Shown here one piece after another: positions 15,327-24,131 of a DNA stretch of 35,566 nucleotides. The position numbers and the translations under genes are program-made. Positions within the stretch are counted from its first letter, which is position 1. Each line of letters starts with the position of its first letter. The notes beneath the pieces are model-generated. The model ran no database searches and was not told the origin of the DNA. It saw nothing but the letters and a program-made list of their open reading frames with translations. Source of the DNA: Armatimonadota bacterium (GTDB lineage Bacteria; Armatimonadota; Armatimonadia; Armatimonadales; Armatimonadaceae); contig JACMIS010000339.1 in assembly GCA_014381035.1 (NCBI GenBank), positions 1 through 35,566 on the forward strand, in the 5' to 3' direction.

Positions 15327-15854
15327 TTGCAAATCCGTTCGTGGTGTTGTGTCCTTGCGGTAGCGGCGTATTTCTGGGGGGCGGTGATTTCGGCTTCGGC
15401 ACAGGAAACTATCGTCCCGTCGCCGAGCCTTTCTGTGTCGGGCGCGGTGGCTATTCCGGGCGAATGGAGTGTCATGCGGTTTGAGACCGAGTTCCCGCGC
15501 GAAATCAAAAAGGTGTCCTACAAACTCAAGGACAAAAAGCACAGCGCACGGTGTATCCCGCTCTGGTCGCTCCTGCAAAAAGCGCAGTTCAAACCTTCCG
15601 ACCCGTCGCGCAAAAATCCGAATCTTGCGCTCGTGGTAACCGCCGTCGGTGGAGACGGATACATTGCGGCGTTCAGTTTCGGCGAACTTTCGCCAGAGTA
15701 CGGGAAACGAACGATTTATATCGCGCTGGACAGGGACGATAAACCGCTCCCCGGAGGGACCGTCGAACTCCTTGTGCTCACCGACGGAAAATCCTCGCGC
15801 TATGTACATGACGTCCGAAAACTGATCCTCACAGACACGACTCCCGTTCGGTGA
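15327..15854 (+). CDS. secreted sulfite-oxidase-fold (molybdopterin-binding-like) protein
   Basis: 175 residues from TTG 15327; GAAGGAG at 15312-15318 gives an ideal eight-base spacing. A signal peptide (MQIRSWCCVLAVAAYFWGAV, then ISASAQ) would be cut before ETIVPS. The mature part follows the oxidoreductase molybdopterin-binding fold in outline: SLSVSGAVAIPGEWS, then a CIPLWSLLQKAQF block (usual GVPLxxLLxxA), VTAVGGDGYIAAFSFGEL, ALDRDDKPLPGG and YVHDVRKLIL. The cysteine in ARCIPLW is not the usual Mo-coordinating position, so cofactor binding is uncertain. It follows the pseudopilin stop by 13 bases and shares its transcript. A molybdate-type regulator lies divergently upstream. Confidence 0.65.
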   Translation: MQIRSWCCVLAVAAYFWGAVISASAQETIVPSPSLSVSGAVAIPGEWSVMRFETEFPREIKKVSYKLKDKKHSARCIPLWSLLQKAQFKPSDPSRKNPNLALVVTAVGGDGYIAAFSFGELSPEYGKRTIYIALDRDDKPLPGGTVELLVLTDGKSSRYVHDVRKLILTDTTPVR

Positions 15855-15860
15855 CTTGCC

Positions 15861-15887
15861 AAAGTTCCGTGCAATGCGCGGAACTTT
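15861..15887 (+). terminator. hairpin after the sulfite-oxidase-fold gene
   Basis: AAAGTTCCG (15861-15869) and CGGAACTTT (15879-15887) form a perfect 9-base stem with a 9-base loop, seven bases after the stop. No T-run follows, so it may attenuate rather than end transcription into the next gene. Confidence 0.45.
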
Positions 15888-15916
15888 CACCCGGTATGCG
15901 TTGTCGCACATTTTGT

Positions 15917-18900
15917 ATGAACCGAACACTTTACGCCGCAACTTCCGTTGGGGTGTTTTCCTTTTGCGCCGCGACTCTTGCTGTGTCTGCGGCGTTCCTT
16001 ATGTTAAATCGTCCTGCCTTCGCACAGGACCCCCCGCCAGCCGCCGGTAAACCTATCGTCGCGACCGGAAGCGTGCGTGGTCAGACAACATGGGACGAGC
16101 GGTACCTGTATGTGGTCTTGACCGTGGACGATCCCGATGTTCTCGGCACAAACACGCTTCCGTTGTCCGAACCGCAGAAAGACGACAGCGTCGCGGTGTA
16201 CGTGCACACGGGCGCGGCGAGGGGGGACAACCCGGACGAGAACACGCACGCGATGCTGGTCTCGGCGGCGGGAGGTTTCACTTTTCTGGCGGGCGACTCG
16301 GGCACGAAAGCGTTCGCACCGAAACCGATCTTTTCTATCAAGTACGGTTCGACAATACTCGGCACCCTCAACCGCTCCGACGACACGGACCGGGGCTACA
16401 TCACCGAACTGGCGATTCCCTGGAAAGAGTTGGGTGTCGCGGAAGGCAGTGTCAAAGCGGGGATGCCGTTCGCGATCAATATCGTCGTGCGTGACCGGAC
16501 TGGCAAATCGTTCTCGTCACTCGCGCCGAACGTCAAAACGGACGCGGACACTACCGTCCCCTCGAAATGGGTGCCCCTGGTGCTTGCCGCCTCTGAATCC
16601 GCCGATATTCCCGCAGAAGGAGTATTCGCGCCGCCGGTTCCGAAAAAAGGTAGCCAACCCGTCGCACCGTTGATTGATGGTGTTCTGAAAGTTGCCGGAG
16701 AGTGGCCCGCCGCTGGCAAGTTTACTTTCGTATCGCCGGTAACGACTATCTCGGCGACGGCACCGAAGGAAACACCGAAACCGGTAGTAGTCGTGCCGGT
16801 GGATAACACCCCGCCCGCGTTAACCCTGACGGCGGAAAGCCTGAAAGGTTTGGAACCCCTCGTCTTCGCACGCTACCTGGTAAATTTTCAGGGTGACGGG
16901 CGCAAGATCACCCCGTTCCAGGGCACCTTCGACGGGCGCACCGGACGATTCTTGCTCGCCGATGAGCCGCTGACCGGGACCGGACCGTGGTTTTCGTCGG
17001 ACCGTGCTTCATGGCACCGGGGGCTCCTTTACGAAATGCGGCGCAACGGCGTGGATTCCGCACTCGTGTCCGTGGGCGGACCCGACGCGCCCATGGGAGG
17101 TGCAGACGGGAAAGCATTGTATGTCCTCGCGGAAGCGTTGCGAGAAATGACACAGGACGGCTTGCCGACACCGAAAGTGTCGCTTGAACTGAATACGTCG
17201 CAACTTTCAGCGAATGGTGCGACCCTCGATGTTTCCACGCCGGATGGTCAGGCGCGCTTGTATGCCTCCGTCCGCCGCTTCTTCGCGATAGTACCGCCCC
17301 AGTTCCGTTCCCGTGTCACCCTCCCCGTCGTGGCAGGCGGGGTTCCGGTCTACCCCGTTTTCTTTTCTGGTGCTGGCTTGACGGGTACCGAGGGTGCCGG
17401 CTGGACGGACGCGCTACGTAAAGCGTTCGCGGAGGAGTTCGGGGATTCGTCCGGCGGCGCGTCACTGCTGTTCGTAGGCGGAACCGGCTTCGATGCCGCC
17501 AAGTCGCCGGGACTGGTCGCGGGTGGCGTGCCCTTCGCACTCGGGGGCGCGGCGACTTCGGGGATATTCCCCGCCTATGTTGTTCAGGCGGGCGTCGAAA
17601 CCGGGGAGAAACTGACGCCGCGTAAGAACGGCGAAACCTATAAAGCCGCGTGGGACGCCGCACTCGCCGCGAAACCGAAGTGGTACATCCTCGATTCGTG
17701 GAACGACTTCGCTCGCGGGACAGAACTGGTAGCCTCGCGCCAGTACGGGACACAATTCCTGGACTTGACCCGCATCTATACCGTGCAAACCGGCAATCTG
17801 GAAGGGATTGACCTGCGCTGGCGCACGAGCGACGTGCCGCGCCGGTTGCGCGTCGGGCAGACCGCGCCTATCTTTGTCTCGGTGCAAAATGGCGGCGGGA
17901 CCGCGCTTCGACCGGAAGACGGCTACGCGCTGTCGTATCGCTGGAAGCAGGGCGATAAAGTCGTCGCGGAAGCACCGCTACGAAACCGTTTACAGGAACC
18001 GTTTCTGCCGACACAGACGAAATCTTATCTGCTCGGTTTGACATCGCTACTACTGGACGGCTCCGGAAAATTGGCTCCGCTCCCTCCCGGCGACTATTCG
18101 CTGGAGATTGATTTCATCAAACTCAAGGACGGCACCGATCTTCTCGGCGAGGGGCAATACCTCGCCGAGACCGGTGTCGCGCCGCTGGTCGTCCCGGTCT
18201 CGCTCTACTCGGACGAGCGGCAGTATACTATCTTCGAGGAAACGACGACGCCCGCCCTTCTGCAAGCGGGAGCCTCGTATCCGCTCACGGTGAAGGTGCG
18301 TTACATGGGACCGGAAGATTTGCCGACCGGCTCCGCCGCGCTTACCTGGCAACTGGTGTCGATGGACGGCAAAAATGTAGTCGCCACGGGCTCCTCGCCT
18401 ATCTCGCAGGTGTTGCCATCGGGCGTCCCCGTTTCCGTGCTGACGAATCTGTCGCTGAATGATCCGACCGGCTTACCGGTGGTGCCGTCCTTCCCGGAAC
18501 TGCCGGAAGGGCGAGGGATGCCCGGCAACGGCTATAAACTGCGGTGGCTCCTGACCCGGACGGATTCGACCGATACCGTTCCCGGCGAACTCATGGAGCA
18601 GGTCGCTGTCTATGCGGGCGATGAGGAAGCACGCTTCCCGCTCCCGGAAAAGGTGCCAGATTCCGTTTCGGCGGATACGACATTCACGATTGACGTCCCT
18701 GTGGTGAACCGTGGCACGCAGACCTGGAAGAAAGCGGAATACGTGCTTGGATCACACTGGTATTACAGCGACGGTGTGGAGGCACGCTGGAAACCACTGC
18801 TGACCACTCCACTTCCGAAAGATGTCGCGCCCGGCGAGGAAGTCACGGTAAAACTGCTCGTGCGCTCCCCAGAAACGGATGGGGCGTATATTCTGGTACC

Positions 18901-19669
18901 GGACATCGCCCGTCTCCCGGACGACTACCTGTCTACCCGCCCGGTATCGCGCATCGGGGATATTTCGCCGATCTTCCTGCGCGTCACCGGGGGGCGGTTG
19001 AATTTTGTGGACCTAACGAAGGCGTTTAACGTGGACGGCATCGCCTACGAGAGCAAGCCTGCCGATGGCGATCTGGACGAGCGGGGAGGTACCTTCCCCG
19101 CGGAGTCGTTCCCGCCGGACCGCTTTGGATTGAGTGCGCCGCCCGAAACCTCGCTCGGGAACCGGGAAAGGGACGCCAAGGGCGAACCGAAAGCGAAAAA
19201 GCCGAAGTCCTCACCCGCACCGGCGTATCCCAGCGGATATTACGCCGATTACTCGCCCTCGGCACGCCGGATCGCGTTCCGCTACGGTTCCTCGGAGGAT
19301 GGCGCGAAAAACGCCATCGCCGCCGCGCAACAGACGATTAACCTGCCGAAGGGGAGCTACGTCGGCTTACATTTAGCCGCGACCGCGACCGGTGGTCAAA
19401 CCGAATCGGTCCCGCTCGTCTTCACCTACGCCGACAAAACCACGGAAACCATCACCGTATCGGTGCGGGATTGGAGCGAGGCACAATCCCCGACGGGAGA
19501 TACCCTTGCTACCATGACCCGCCGCAAGCGCACCCCGCAAGGCGACGAACCGAAAGCCAGTTACCTGCGCCATATCATCGCCTCGGTGAACATCGCCAAG
19601 GAACTGGTGTCCGTCACGCTACCGGACAACCTGAAGGTGAAGATCTTCGCCATGACGCTGGACCGATAA
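15917..19669 (+). CDS. secreted multidomain protein: CBM9-like, GH99/71-like barrel and C-terminal beta-sandwich
   Basis: 1250 residues. ATG 15917 begins a signal peptide (MNRTLYAATSVGVFSFCAAT through MLNRPAFAQ); an in-frame GTG at 15851 would put 22 polar residues before it. Residues ~30-215 look like a CBM9/DOMON-type sugar-binding domain (DERYLYVVLTVDDPDV, KDDSVAVYVH, YITELAIPWKELGV). Residues ~313-605 resemble the family 99/71-like glycoside hydrolase barrel: VFARYLVNFQG at the start and ILDSWNDFARGTELVASRQY near 590, the usual SWNE-x-x-EGTE motif with Asp for Glu and Arg-Gly for Glu-Gly. Residues ~610-1080 are Ig-like repeats. Residues ~1090-1250 form a carbohydrate-binding beta-sandwich (INLPKGSYVGLHLAATATGG, TFTYADKTTE-like strand, VSVTLPDNLKVKIFAMTL). 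Probably cell-surface or periplasmic glycan binding or cleavage; catalytic competence unproven. Confidence 0.7.
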   Translation: MNRTLYAATSVGVFSFCAATLAVSAAFLMLNRPAFAQDPPPAAGKPIVATGSVRGQTTWDERYLYVVLTVDDPDVLGTNTLPLSEPQKDDSVAVYVHTGAARGDNPDENTHAMLVSAAGGFTFLAGDSGTKAFAPKPIFSIKYGSTILGTLNRSDDTDRGYITELAIPWKELGVAEGSVKAGMPFAINIVVRDRTGKSFSSLAPNVKTDADTTVPSKWVPLVLAASESADIPAEGVFAPPVPKKGSQPVAPLIDGVLKVAGEWPAAGKFTFVSPVTTISATAPKETPKPVVVVPVDNTPPALTLTAESLKGLEPLVFARYLVNFQGDGRKITPFQGTFDGRTGRFLLADEPLTGTGPWFSSDRASWHRGLLYEMRRNGVDSALVSVGGPDAPMGGADGKALYVLAEALREMTQDGLPTPKVSLELNTSQLSANGATLDVSTPDGQARLYASVRRFFAIVPPQFRSRVTLPVVAGGVPVYPVFFSGAGLTGTEGAGWTDALRKAFAEEFGDSSGGASLLFVGGTGFDAAKSPGLVAGGVPFALGGAATSGIFPAYVVQAGVETGEKLTPRKNGETYKAAWDAALAAKPKWYILDSWNDFARGTELVASRQYGTQFLDLTRIYTVQTGNLEGIDLRWRTSDVPRRLRVGQTAPIFVSVQNGGGTALRPEDGYALSYRWKQGDKVVAEAPLRNRLQEPFLPTQTKSYLLGLTSLLLDGSGKLAPLPPGDYSLEIDFIKLKDGTDLLGEGQYLAETGVAPLVVPVSLYSDERQYTIFEETTTPALLQAGASYPLTVKVRYMGPEDLPTGSAALTWQLVSMDGKNVVATGSSPISQVLPSGVPVSVLTNLSLNDPTGLPVVPSFPELPEGRGMPGNGYKLRWLLTRTDSTDTVPGELMEQVAVYAGDEEARFPLPEKVPDSVSADTTFTIDVPVVNRGTQTWKKAEYVLGSHWYYSDGVEARWKPLLTTPLPKDVAPGEEVTVKLLVRSPETDGAYILVPDIARLPDDYLSTRPVSRIGDISPIFLRVTGGRLNFVDLTKAFNVDGIAYESKPADGDLDERGGTFPAESFPPDRFGLSAPPETSLGNRERDAKGEPKAKKPKSSPAPAYPSGYYADYSPSARRIAFRYGSSEDGAKNAIAAAQQTINLPKGSYVGLHLAATATGGQTESVPLVFTYADKTTETITVSVRDWSEAQSPTGDTLATMTRRKRTPQGDEPKASYLRHIIASVNIAKELVSVTLPDNLKVKIFAMTLDR

Positions 19670-19999
19670 AAGAATCAGGGTCGCCGAAATCGGCGACCCT
19701 GACTTCTTACGTCTTCGGAACTTCTCCCCGAAGTAGCCGACGGCGGTATTTCGCGCAACCGCCGGTCCCTGATTCGCCTGACGAAGCAACGTCAACGGCA
19801 ACCGATTCTGAAACGGGGCAACCGCACCGTCCAGCGGTTCCGGGCTTCCGTCGTCCACGACGATCAGTTCCCATCTGCCCACGGGGTAATCCAGAGCCGT
19901 GAACGATTCCAGACAGGCGACTATTTGTCGGGGTCTTCCGTACGTCGGGATCACGACGGAGACGAAAGGGGGCGTCGTCGTTGCGAATGTCCTATTCAT
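19619..19999 (-). pseudogene. truncated family-2 glycosyltransferase
   Basis: The first 87 residues are a normal GT2 N-terminus: VSVVIPTYGRPRQIVACLES, WELIVVDDGSPEPLDG with the first Asp pair, and LRQANQGPAVARNTAV, which in intact enzymes leads to the DxD region. At about 19739 homology stops and the frame runs through the terminator and the end of the convergent gene (GYFGEKFRRRKKSGSPISAT). About two thirds of the gene, including the second metal-binding motif and the acceptor-site region, is missing. Its ATG overlaps the flippase stop (ATGA), so it was the last gene of the polysaccharide operon before the deletion. Unlikely to be active. Confidence 0.75.
19671..19708. terminator. bidirectional terminator
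   Basis: TCAGGGTCGCCG (19675-19686) and its exact complement (19691-19702) form a 12-base stem with an AAAT loop, extended by AAGAA/TTCTT. It starts two bases after the stop of the 1250-aa gene and faces the polysaccharide operon converging from the other side. Confidence 0.85.
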
Positions 20000-21531
20000 C
20001 GTCGAATACCTTTGAACGAACGATGCAGAACGGATTTAGCCCACGCCCGATCTTCAACGCCCCACTCGCCGAGCAGGGTGTAGCCGGTCGCGATGGCAAT
20101 CAGCAGGAACAGGGCTTTCCCGGCGACGAAAAACGGGTGGTGTGAATCCGCCCCGGCGAACCACGGAACCTGTGTTCCCAATAGATACACTCCCGCTGTG
20201 ACGAGTATCGTTCGCACCACGGTGCCGACCGGGGGAGTCGTTTTCCATCGGTCATAAACCGCGACTAGGGCGGCGATGGCACCGATGACCGATACAGTCA
20301 GCGTGACGGTCGCCGCTCCCAGAGAACCAAACTGCGGTATGATCACGAAGTTCGACCCGAACGAAAGCAGGAGCAATGTTCCGGCAAGTATTGCCGTCCA
20401 CCAGATCCGATCCCCGGCGGTCAGGAGTACTGTGGCGACGGCGAAGATGCATTGTGCGAGTGCGGCGAAAAAAAGCGGTCCGATAAGCGGAACCGTCCCG
20501 GCAAATGCGGGACCGAAGAAAAGATGCACGATGCCCGGGGCGCAACCTGCTACGAGGGTACCGAAAGGAAGCAGGAAAAAAATAGCCCGCAATGCCCCCC
20601 GACTGATTTGGCGTGCTCCGTGTTCCTCCCCACTGTCGCGCTCCTCGCGGCGTGCGTTTCCGACCGCCGCCAGGAGTGCCGGGACGAACGCCATCGCGAA
20701 AACGCCGGGTAGAATGGCTAGGTTTTGCGCCGCACCATACAACCCCGCCTCTCGCGCTGTTCCGCCCAGTGCTTTGAGAAGAAAGAGATCCAACTTATCG
20801 AAAAGCCGGAGGCTGATCGCGTAAATCAACAGTGGACCGGCAGCCTCCCATAACAGACGCGATGGCACCGCAGAAATATCCGTCTTCTCGCCTGTGTCCC
20901 GGAAAGTCGGACGGATGAAAAGTCGTGCGATGGCGAGCTCGGCGATACTCGCTCCGATACTGCCCAGAATCGCGCCCGTCACCCCCATGCCTTGCCCGAC
21001 CAGCACCGCGATCAGCGCGAGACGGAACACGGCGCGTGCCGCTGTTGTGGCGGCGCGTCCGGAGAATCTGCCCGTTCCCACCAGAAGACTGCGGTGCGCC
21101 TGGGCGAGGCAGAACAGGGGAATGTCGAGAGAAAAAAGAAGAAGCGGTATCGCGATGGTAGGCTCCCCGAACAATACGGACAACGGAAATGCCAGAACAG
21201 CCAGCACCAACGCCGCAATCAGACCGCCACCCAGCGAAAGACGGACGACGGCGCGACCCACCGGTCGCCAATCGTCCGCCTCGCTGACCAACTTGATCGT
21301 CGCCCGCGACCAAACGGAACTGAGACTCCACTCGATCCACGCAATCAGCGTGGCGAGTAGGGTGAAGCGGCCGAAATCCTCTACTCCGAACTGCCGGGTG
21401 AGCAGCGCGGTTATCAAAATCCCTGCGGGCAGTGCCAGTGCTTCCGCACCGAAAACGAGCATCGTCCCGCCCGCCATCCCCATCTTCCGTCGGGGAGGAC
21501 GAGCTTGCTCGTTCCCGGTGTCATCGTTCAT
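19996..21531 (-). CDS. Wzx-type oligosaccharide flippase
   Basis: 511 residues with about 12-14 membrane spans in the arrangement of the polysaccharide-biosynthesis (MATE-like MOP) family. The first block (FGAEALALPAGILITALLTR, QFGVEDFGRFTLLATLIAWI) is the family hallmark, and RLFDKLDLFLLKALGG with LYGAAQNLAILPG is the matching repeat in the second half. It would flip a lipid-linked oligosaccharide across the inner membrane. ATG 21531 overlaps the upstream stop (ATGA), so translation is probably coupled; the longer frame from 21564 lies inside the upstream gene. Substrate is presumably the product of the glycosyltransferases in the same operon. Confidence 0.9.
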   Translation of the reverse strand: MNDDTGNEQARPPRRKMGMAGGTMLVFGAEALALPAGILITALLTRQFGVEDFGRFTLLATLIAWIEWSLSSVWSRATIKLVSEADDWRPVGRAVVRLSLGGGLIAALVLAVLAFPLSVLFGEPTIAIPLLLFSLDIPLFCLAQAHRSLLVGTGRFSGRAATTAARAVFRLALIAVLVGQGMGVTGAILGSIGASIAELAIARLFIRPTFRDTGEKTDISAVPSRLLWEAAGPLLIYAISLRLFDKLDLFLLKALGGTAREAGLYGAAQNLAILPGVFAMAFVPALLAAVGNARREERDSGEEHGARQISRGALRAIFFLLPFGTLVAGCAPGIVHLFFGPAFAGTVPLIGPLFFAALAQCIFAVATVLLTAGDRIWWTAILAGTLLLLSFGSNFVIIPQFGSLGAATVTLTVSVIGAIAALVAVYDRWKTTPPVGTVVRTILVTAGVYLLGTQVPWFAGADSHHPFFVAGKALFLLIAIATGYTLLGEWGVEDRAWAKSVLHRSFKGIRR

Positions 21532-22526
21532 CCGGCGAGTTCCACTTCCCGGTCCTTCGCACACAGATGATCGACCCGCCGCATTTCAAAGAACGAATAT
21601 TGCTCCTCGGCGTTCCCCATTCCGAAAGCGTAGCCTATCGCCTCGCCCGCCGCATGGCACACCAATGCGGCACTCATCGGGAATAGAACCCCCGGAAGTA
21701 ACTTATTACGCAACTCATGGCGCGAGATATGGTTAAGCAGACGTGGCAACCGAACGAAGGGAATCAAGGGAGCACCGCCGAAATAGACAAATCGTTTCCC
21801 GGTAGACCACTTCCCTTCGTCCGCACGCCGCGCGGCAAACAATCGCCCGCCGCAGAAATGATGACGCATGGCAGTGCGTGGGTCCGTGATGTTGACATGC
21901 GATGTCGCGATATCCGCCGCCAGGAAAATCCGGTGACCGCGTCGCCGAATATCTTCCTGAAGCGTGCTTTCCACACTCAAAAGGCGTGGGAGTTCATCGC
22001 CATATTCGAGCAGAATGTCGCGCCGGTAGCTGCAGTTATGCCATGCCACCTGCTCGACCTCGCCCGCCTCAACCATCCCACCCGCCCACGCGCCGAAGTG
22101 CATCAGATAATTCGCCCAACTGAGTGACGTACGAGGGTTGGCGTTTTTGATGGCGGGTCCGACCACGGCATAACCTTTTGCATGGGTAGAAATCAGCACC
22201 TCCGCCCAGTTGGGTTCGGGATAGGAGTGATCCTCCGCTTGAACAACCACAGGAGCCCTGGCTTGCCGGATAGCAACGGCTTTGACGAACGCCAATGTTC
22301 GAATTTCTCCGACCTCGATCACGCGCCATGCCCCGAATACCGCTAACTCTTCTTCGTTTAGCTCAAGTGCGTCCTGATGCGCCGCGACGATAAGCAGTTC
22401 GATGTGATCTGCCGCAGTCTGTTTCCGAAGGTATCCGACTGTTTTGCGTATCGTCGCGTAATTATCCGGCGTTACCAGAATCACAGACAGTGCAACCGGC
22501 TTCGTGGGTATCGGGGCAGCGTCCAC
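21528..22526 (-). CDS. family-2-like glycosyltransferase, paralogue B
   Basis: 332 residues from GTG 22526, which overlaps the upstream TAG by one base. The Rossmann-like start (LSVILVTPDNYATIRKTVGY) is followed by VVVQAEDHSYPEPNW, where EDH takes the place of the usual DxD, then HNCSYRRDILLEYGDELPRL and VESTLQEDIRRRGHRIF with an acidic pair. A hydrophobic C-terminal segment (LLPGVLFPMSAALVCHAAGE) may attach it to the membrane. It aligns through most of its length with the gene upstream, so the pair arose by duplication. Donor and acceptor are unknown. Operon: this gene, its paralogue, the flippase and the truncated GT2. Confidence 0.8.
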   Translation of the reverse strand: MDAAPIPTKPVALSVILVTPDNYATIRKTVGYLRKQTAADHIELLIVAAHQDALELNEEELAVFGAWRVIEVGEIRTLAFVKAVAIRQARAPVVVQAEDHSYPEPNWAEVLISTHAKGYAVVGPAIKNANPRTSLSWANYLMHFGAWAGGMVEAGEVEQVAWHNCSYRRDILLEYGDELPRLLSVESTLQEDIRRRGHRIFLAADIATSHVNITDPRTAMRHHFCGGRLFAARRADEGKWSTGKRFVYFGGAPLIPFVRLPRLLNHISRHELRNKLLPGVLFPMSAALVCHAAGEAIGYAFGMGNAEEQYSFFEMRRVDHLCAKDREVELAG

Positions 22527-23542
22527 TAAGGCGCGTCCTCCCGCATTTGGTCACGGGCATTGAGCTCATGGCGGCGGTTGAACTCGCTGGTGGCTAACTG
22601 ATCCTGCGAACGTCCCGGTCCCGCGAGGTATCCGGCGGCTTCGCCCATAGCATCCACCACAAGGGCGAATAAAAGTACAGGCATGATACGTGCCAGTTGA
22701 GCCTTTTGCGGGCGTCCCGGCAGGTTCGACTCCGCAACGATTCGTCGTAGTCGAACCAGGGGAATCAGTGGGGAACCGAACAGGTACATCATACGCTTGC
22801 CCAGAGGCCATCCCAGTTGACGCGAGCGGTATCCGGCGAAAAGTTTCCCGCCGAGAAAACGCAAGGGGATCCATCCCCATGTCACCGAATAGTTCCAGTG
22901 CCGGGTCCGCGCTGCGGGATGCATACAGATCCGATGCCCCCTGGCTCGCAAATCCCAATGAATGAGACTCTCCGCTTCCAGCATGGTACCGAGATTGTCA
23001 CCATAGCCCAGCAACATCTCCCGTCGGTAGGTGCAATTGTGTCCGGGCAGATGTTCCGTCTCACCGGCAGGCACCGGGTCGCTCCATTGACCGTACTCAA
23101 GTAGGAAATTTGCCCAGCTGATTGCGCTATCCGGGTTCGCATTGACGATGCCGGGACCGACCGCCGCCCACTCGCCGCTCGCATATGCCGCTAAAATATT
23201 CGCCGCCCAATCCGCCTCCGGTAAAGAATGTTCCTCGGTCAGCGCGACAACGGGAGCCGTCGCCGCGCGAACACCGGGAACTCGGGCGGACGCCGAGGAA
23301 CGAAATGGTTCGCCAGGCGAAACGGCTCGTACTGCGGCAAAACAGGATATCTCGTCGTCGGGAGGGTTCAATTCGCGAACATCGGGGGCGACAAAGACTA
23401 TTTCCATCCGGTCGGCTACCGTTTGCGCTCGAAGATGGCGCATTAATTGAGCGATACTTTTATAGGTGTGTGGAACCAGGACGATGGCGGCAATTTCGGG
23501 TGTGGTGCTATTCGCAGGTTCTTTGTAGGTGTAAGTATTCAT
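22526..23542 (-). CDS. family-2-like glycosyltransferase, paralogue A
   Basis: 338 residues. Key blocks: EIAAIVLVPHTYKSIAQLMR, VALTEEHSLPEADWAANIL (EEH in the DxD position), NPDSAISWANFLLEYGQWSD, PGHNCTYRREMLLGYGDNLG and AESLIHWDLRARGHRICMHP. A C-terminal hydrophobic stretch (LARIMPVLLFALVVDAMGEA) matches that of paralogue B. ATG 23542 starts the recognisable sequence; a GTG at 23617 would add 25 proline- and histidine-rich residues. No strong ribosome site is seen. First gene of the polysaccharide operon. Confidence 0.8.
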   Translation of the reverse strand: MNTYTYKEPANSTTPEIAAIVLVPHTYKSIAQLMRHLRAQTVADRMEIVFVAPDVRELNPPDDEISCFAAVRAVSPGEPFRSSASARVPGVRAATAPVVALTEEHSLPEADWAANILAAYASGEWAAVGPGIVNANPDSAISWANFLLEYGQWSDPVPAGETEHLPGHNCTYRREMLLGYGDNLGTMLEAESLIHWDLRARGHRICMHPAARTRHWNYSVTWGWIPLRFLGGKLFAGYRSRQLGWPLGKRMMYLFGSPLIPLVRLRRIVAESNLPGRPQKAQLARIMPVLLFALVVDAMGEAAGYLAGPGRSQDQLATSEFNRRHELNARDQMREDAP

Positions 23543-23871
23543 CACTGTTGAATAATTCTTCCGGTGACAGTGGACGATTGGACCGCCTCCAGGATGGGGC
23601 GGCGATTCGGGATCCACTGAAGAGTAGTAACACGATTATTTTAACCGGAAGCAAGTTGCTTTGTATAGCACCTTTGAGGGAGACGATGCCATAGGTAACC
23701 CATTGAAGCAGAATTAGAGGCTGATTGCTACAGAATACAAGGATAGTGTGTGAATGTTCACACCAGAACCGGACGAGGACGCATCAATGCGGAGGGGGGA
23801 ATAATACTGGAGAGTGCACGCGGATCATGTTGTTAGCGTGCCAACGACATGATCCGCAGAATGGCAGAGGG
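23543..23871. other. intergenic region upstream of the polysaccharide operon
   Basis: 329 bases without a supported gene. It should hold the minus-strand promoter of the polysaccharide operon, but no pair of hexamers is convincing. The only clear structure is the hairpin at 23820-23857. Confidence 0.6.
23820..23857 (-). terminator. hairpin after the 64-aa gene
   Basis: GCGGATCATGT at the left and ACATGATCCGC at the right are perfect inverted 11-mers, with further pairing inwards allowing G-T wobbles (about 17-18 pairs in total). It lies 15 bases past the stop of the 64-residue minus-strand gene. There is no T-run after it. Confidence 0.55.
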
Positions 23872-24066
23872 TTACTTCCCTCGTGACCCGCTCCGCCGAA
23901 GCGGTTGTGCGGGTGGTGCCCCGGACGGTTTGATCGGTGTACCGCTGGCGTCGGTTCCCGTGCCTTCCGAACCCGCGGGGATTCCTTTCCCGGCATTGCG
24001 ATACTGCTCCAGTATTCGGGCGGCTTCCGGAGATAGCGGCTTTTTGGCTTGTTTTCCAGTAGACAT
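23872..24066 (-). CDS. small basic protein, 64 residues
   Basis: The start ATG 24066 has AAAGGAGCG about six bases upstream, one of the best ribosome sites in the window. The first 28 residues (MSTGKQAKKPLSPEAARILE, QYRNAGKG) form a likely amphipathic helix; the rest is a Gly/Ser/Pro-rich disordered tail ending in basic residues (QPLRRSGSRGK). No membrane segment or cysteine. I do not recognise a family; nucleic-acid or acidic-partner binding is possible but unproven. A stable hairpin follows the stop. Flanked by the polysaccharide genes and a repeat element. Confidence 0.6.
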   Translation of the reverse strand: MSTGKQAKKPLSPEAARILEQYRNAGKGIPAGSEGTGTDASGTPIKPSGAPPAQPLRRSGSRGK

Positions 24067-24131
24067 AACATTCGCTCCTTTATATTTAGATTTAACCGCC
24101 AACATGCCACGGACGCCAAGTCCAGAGAGGA

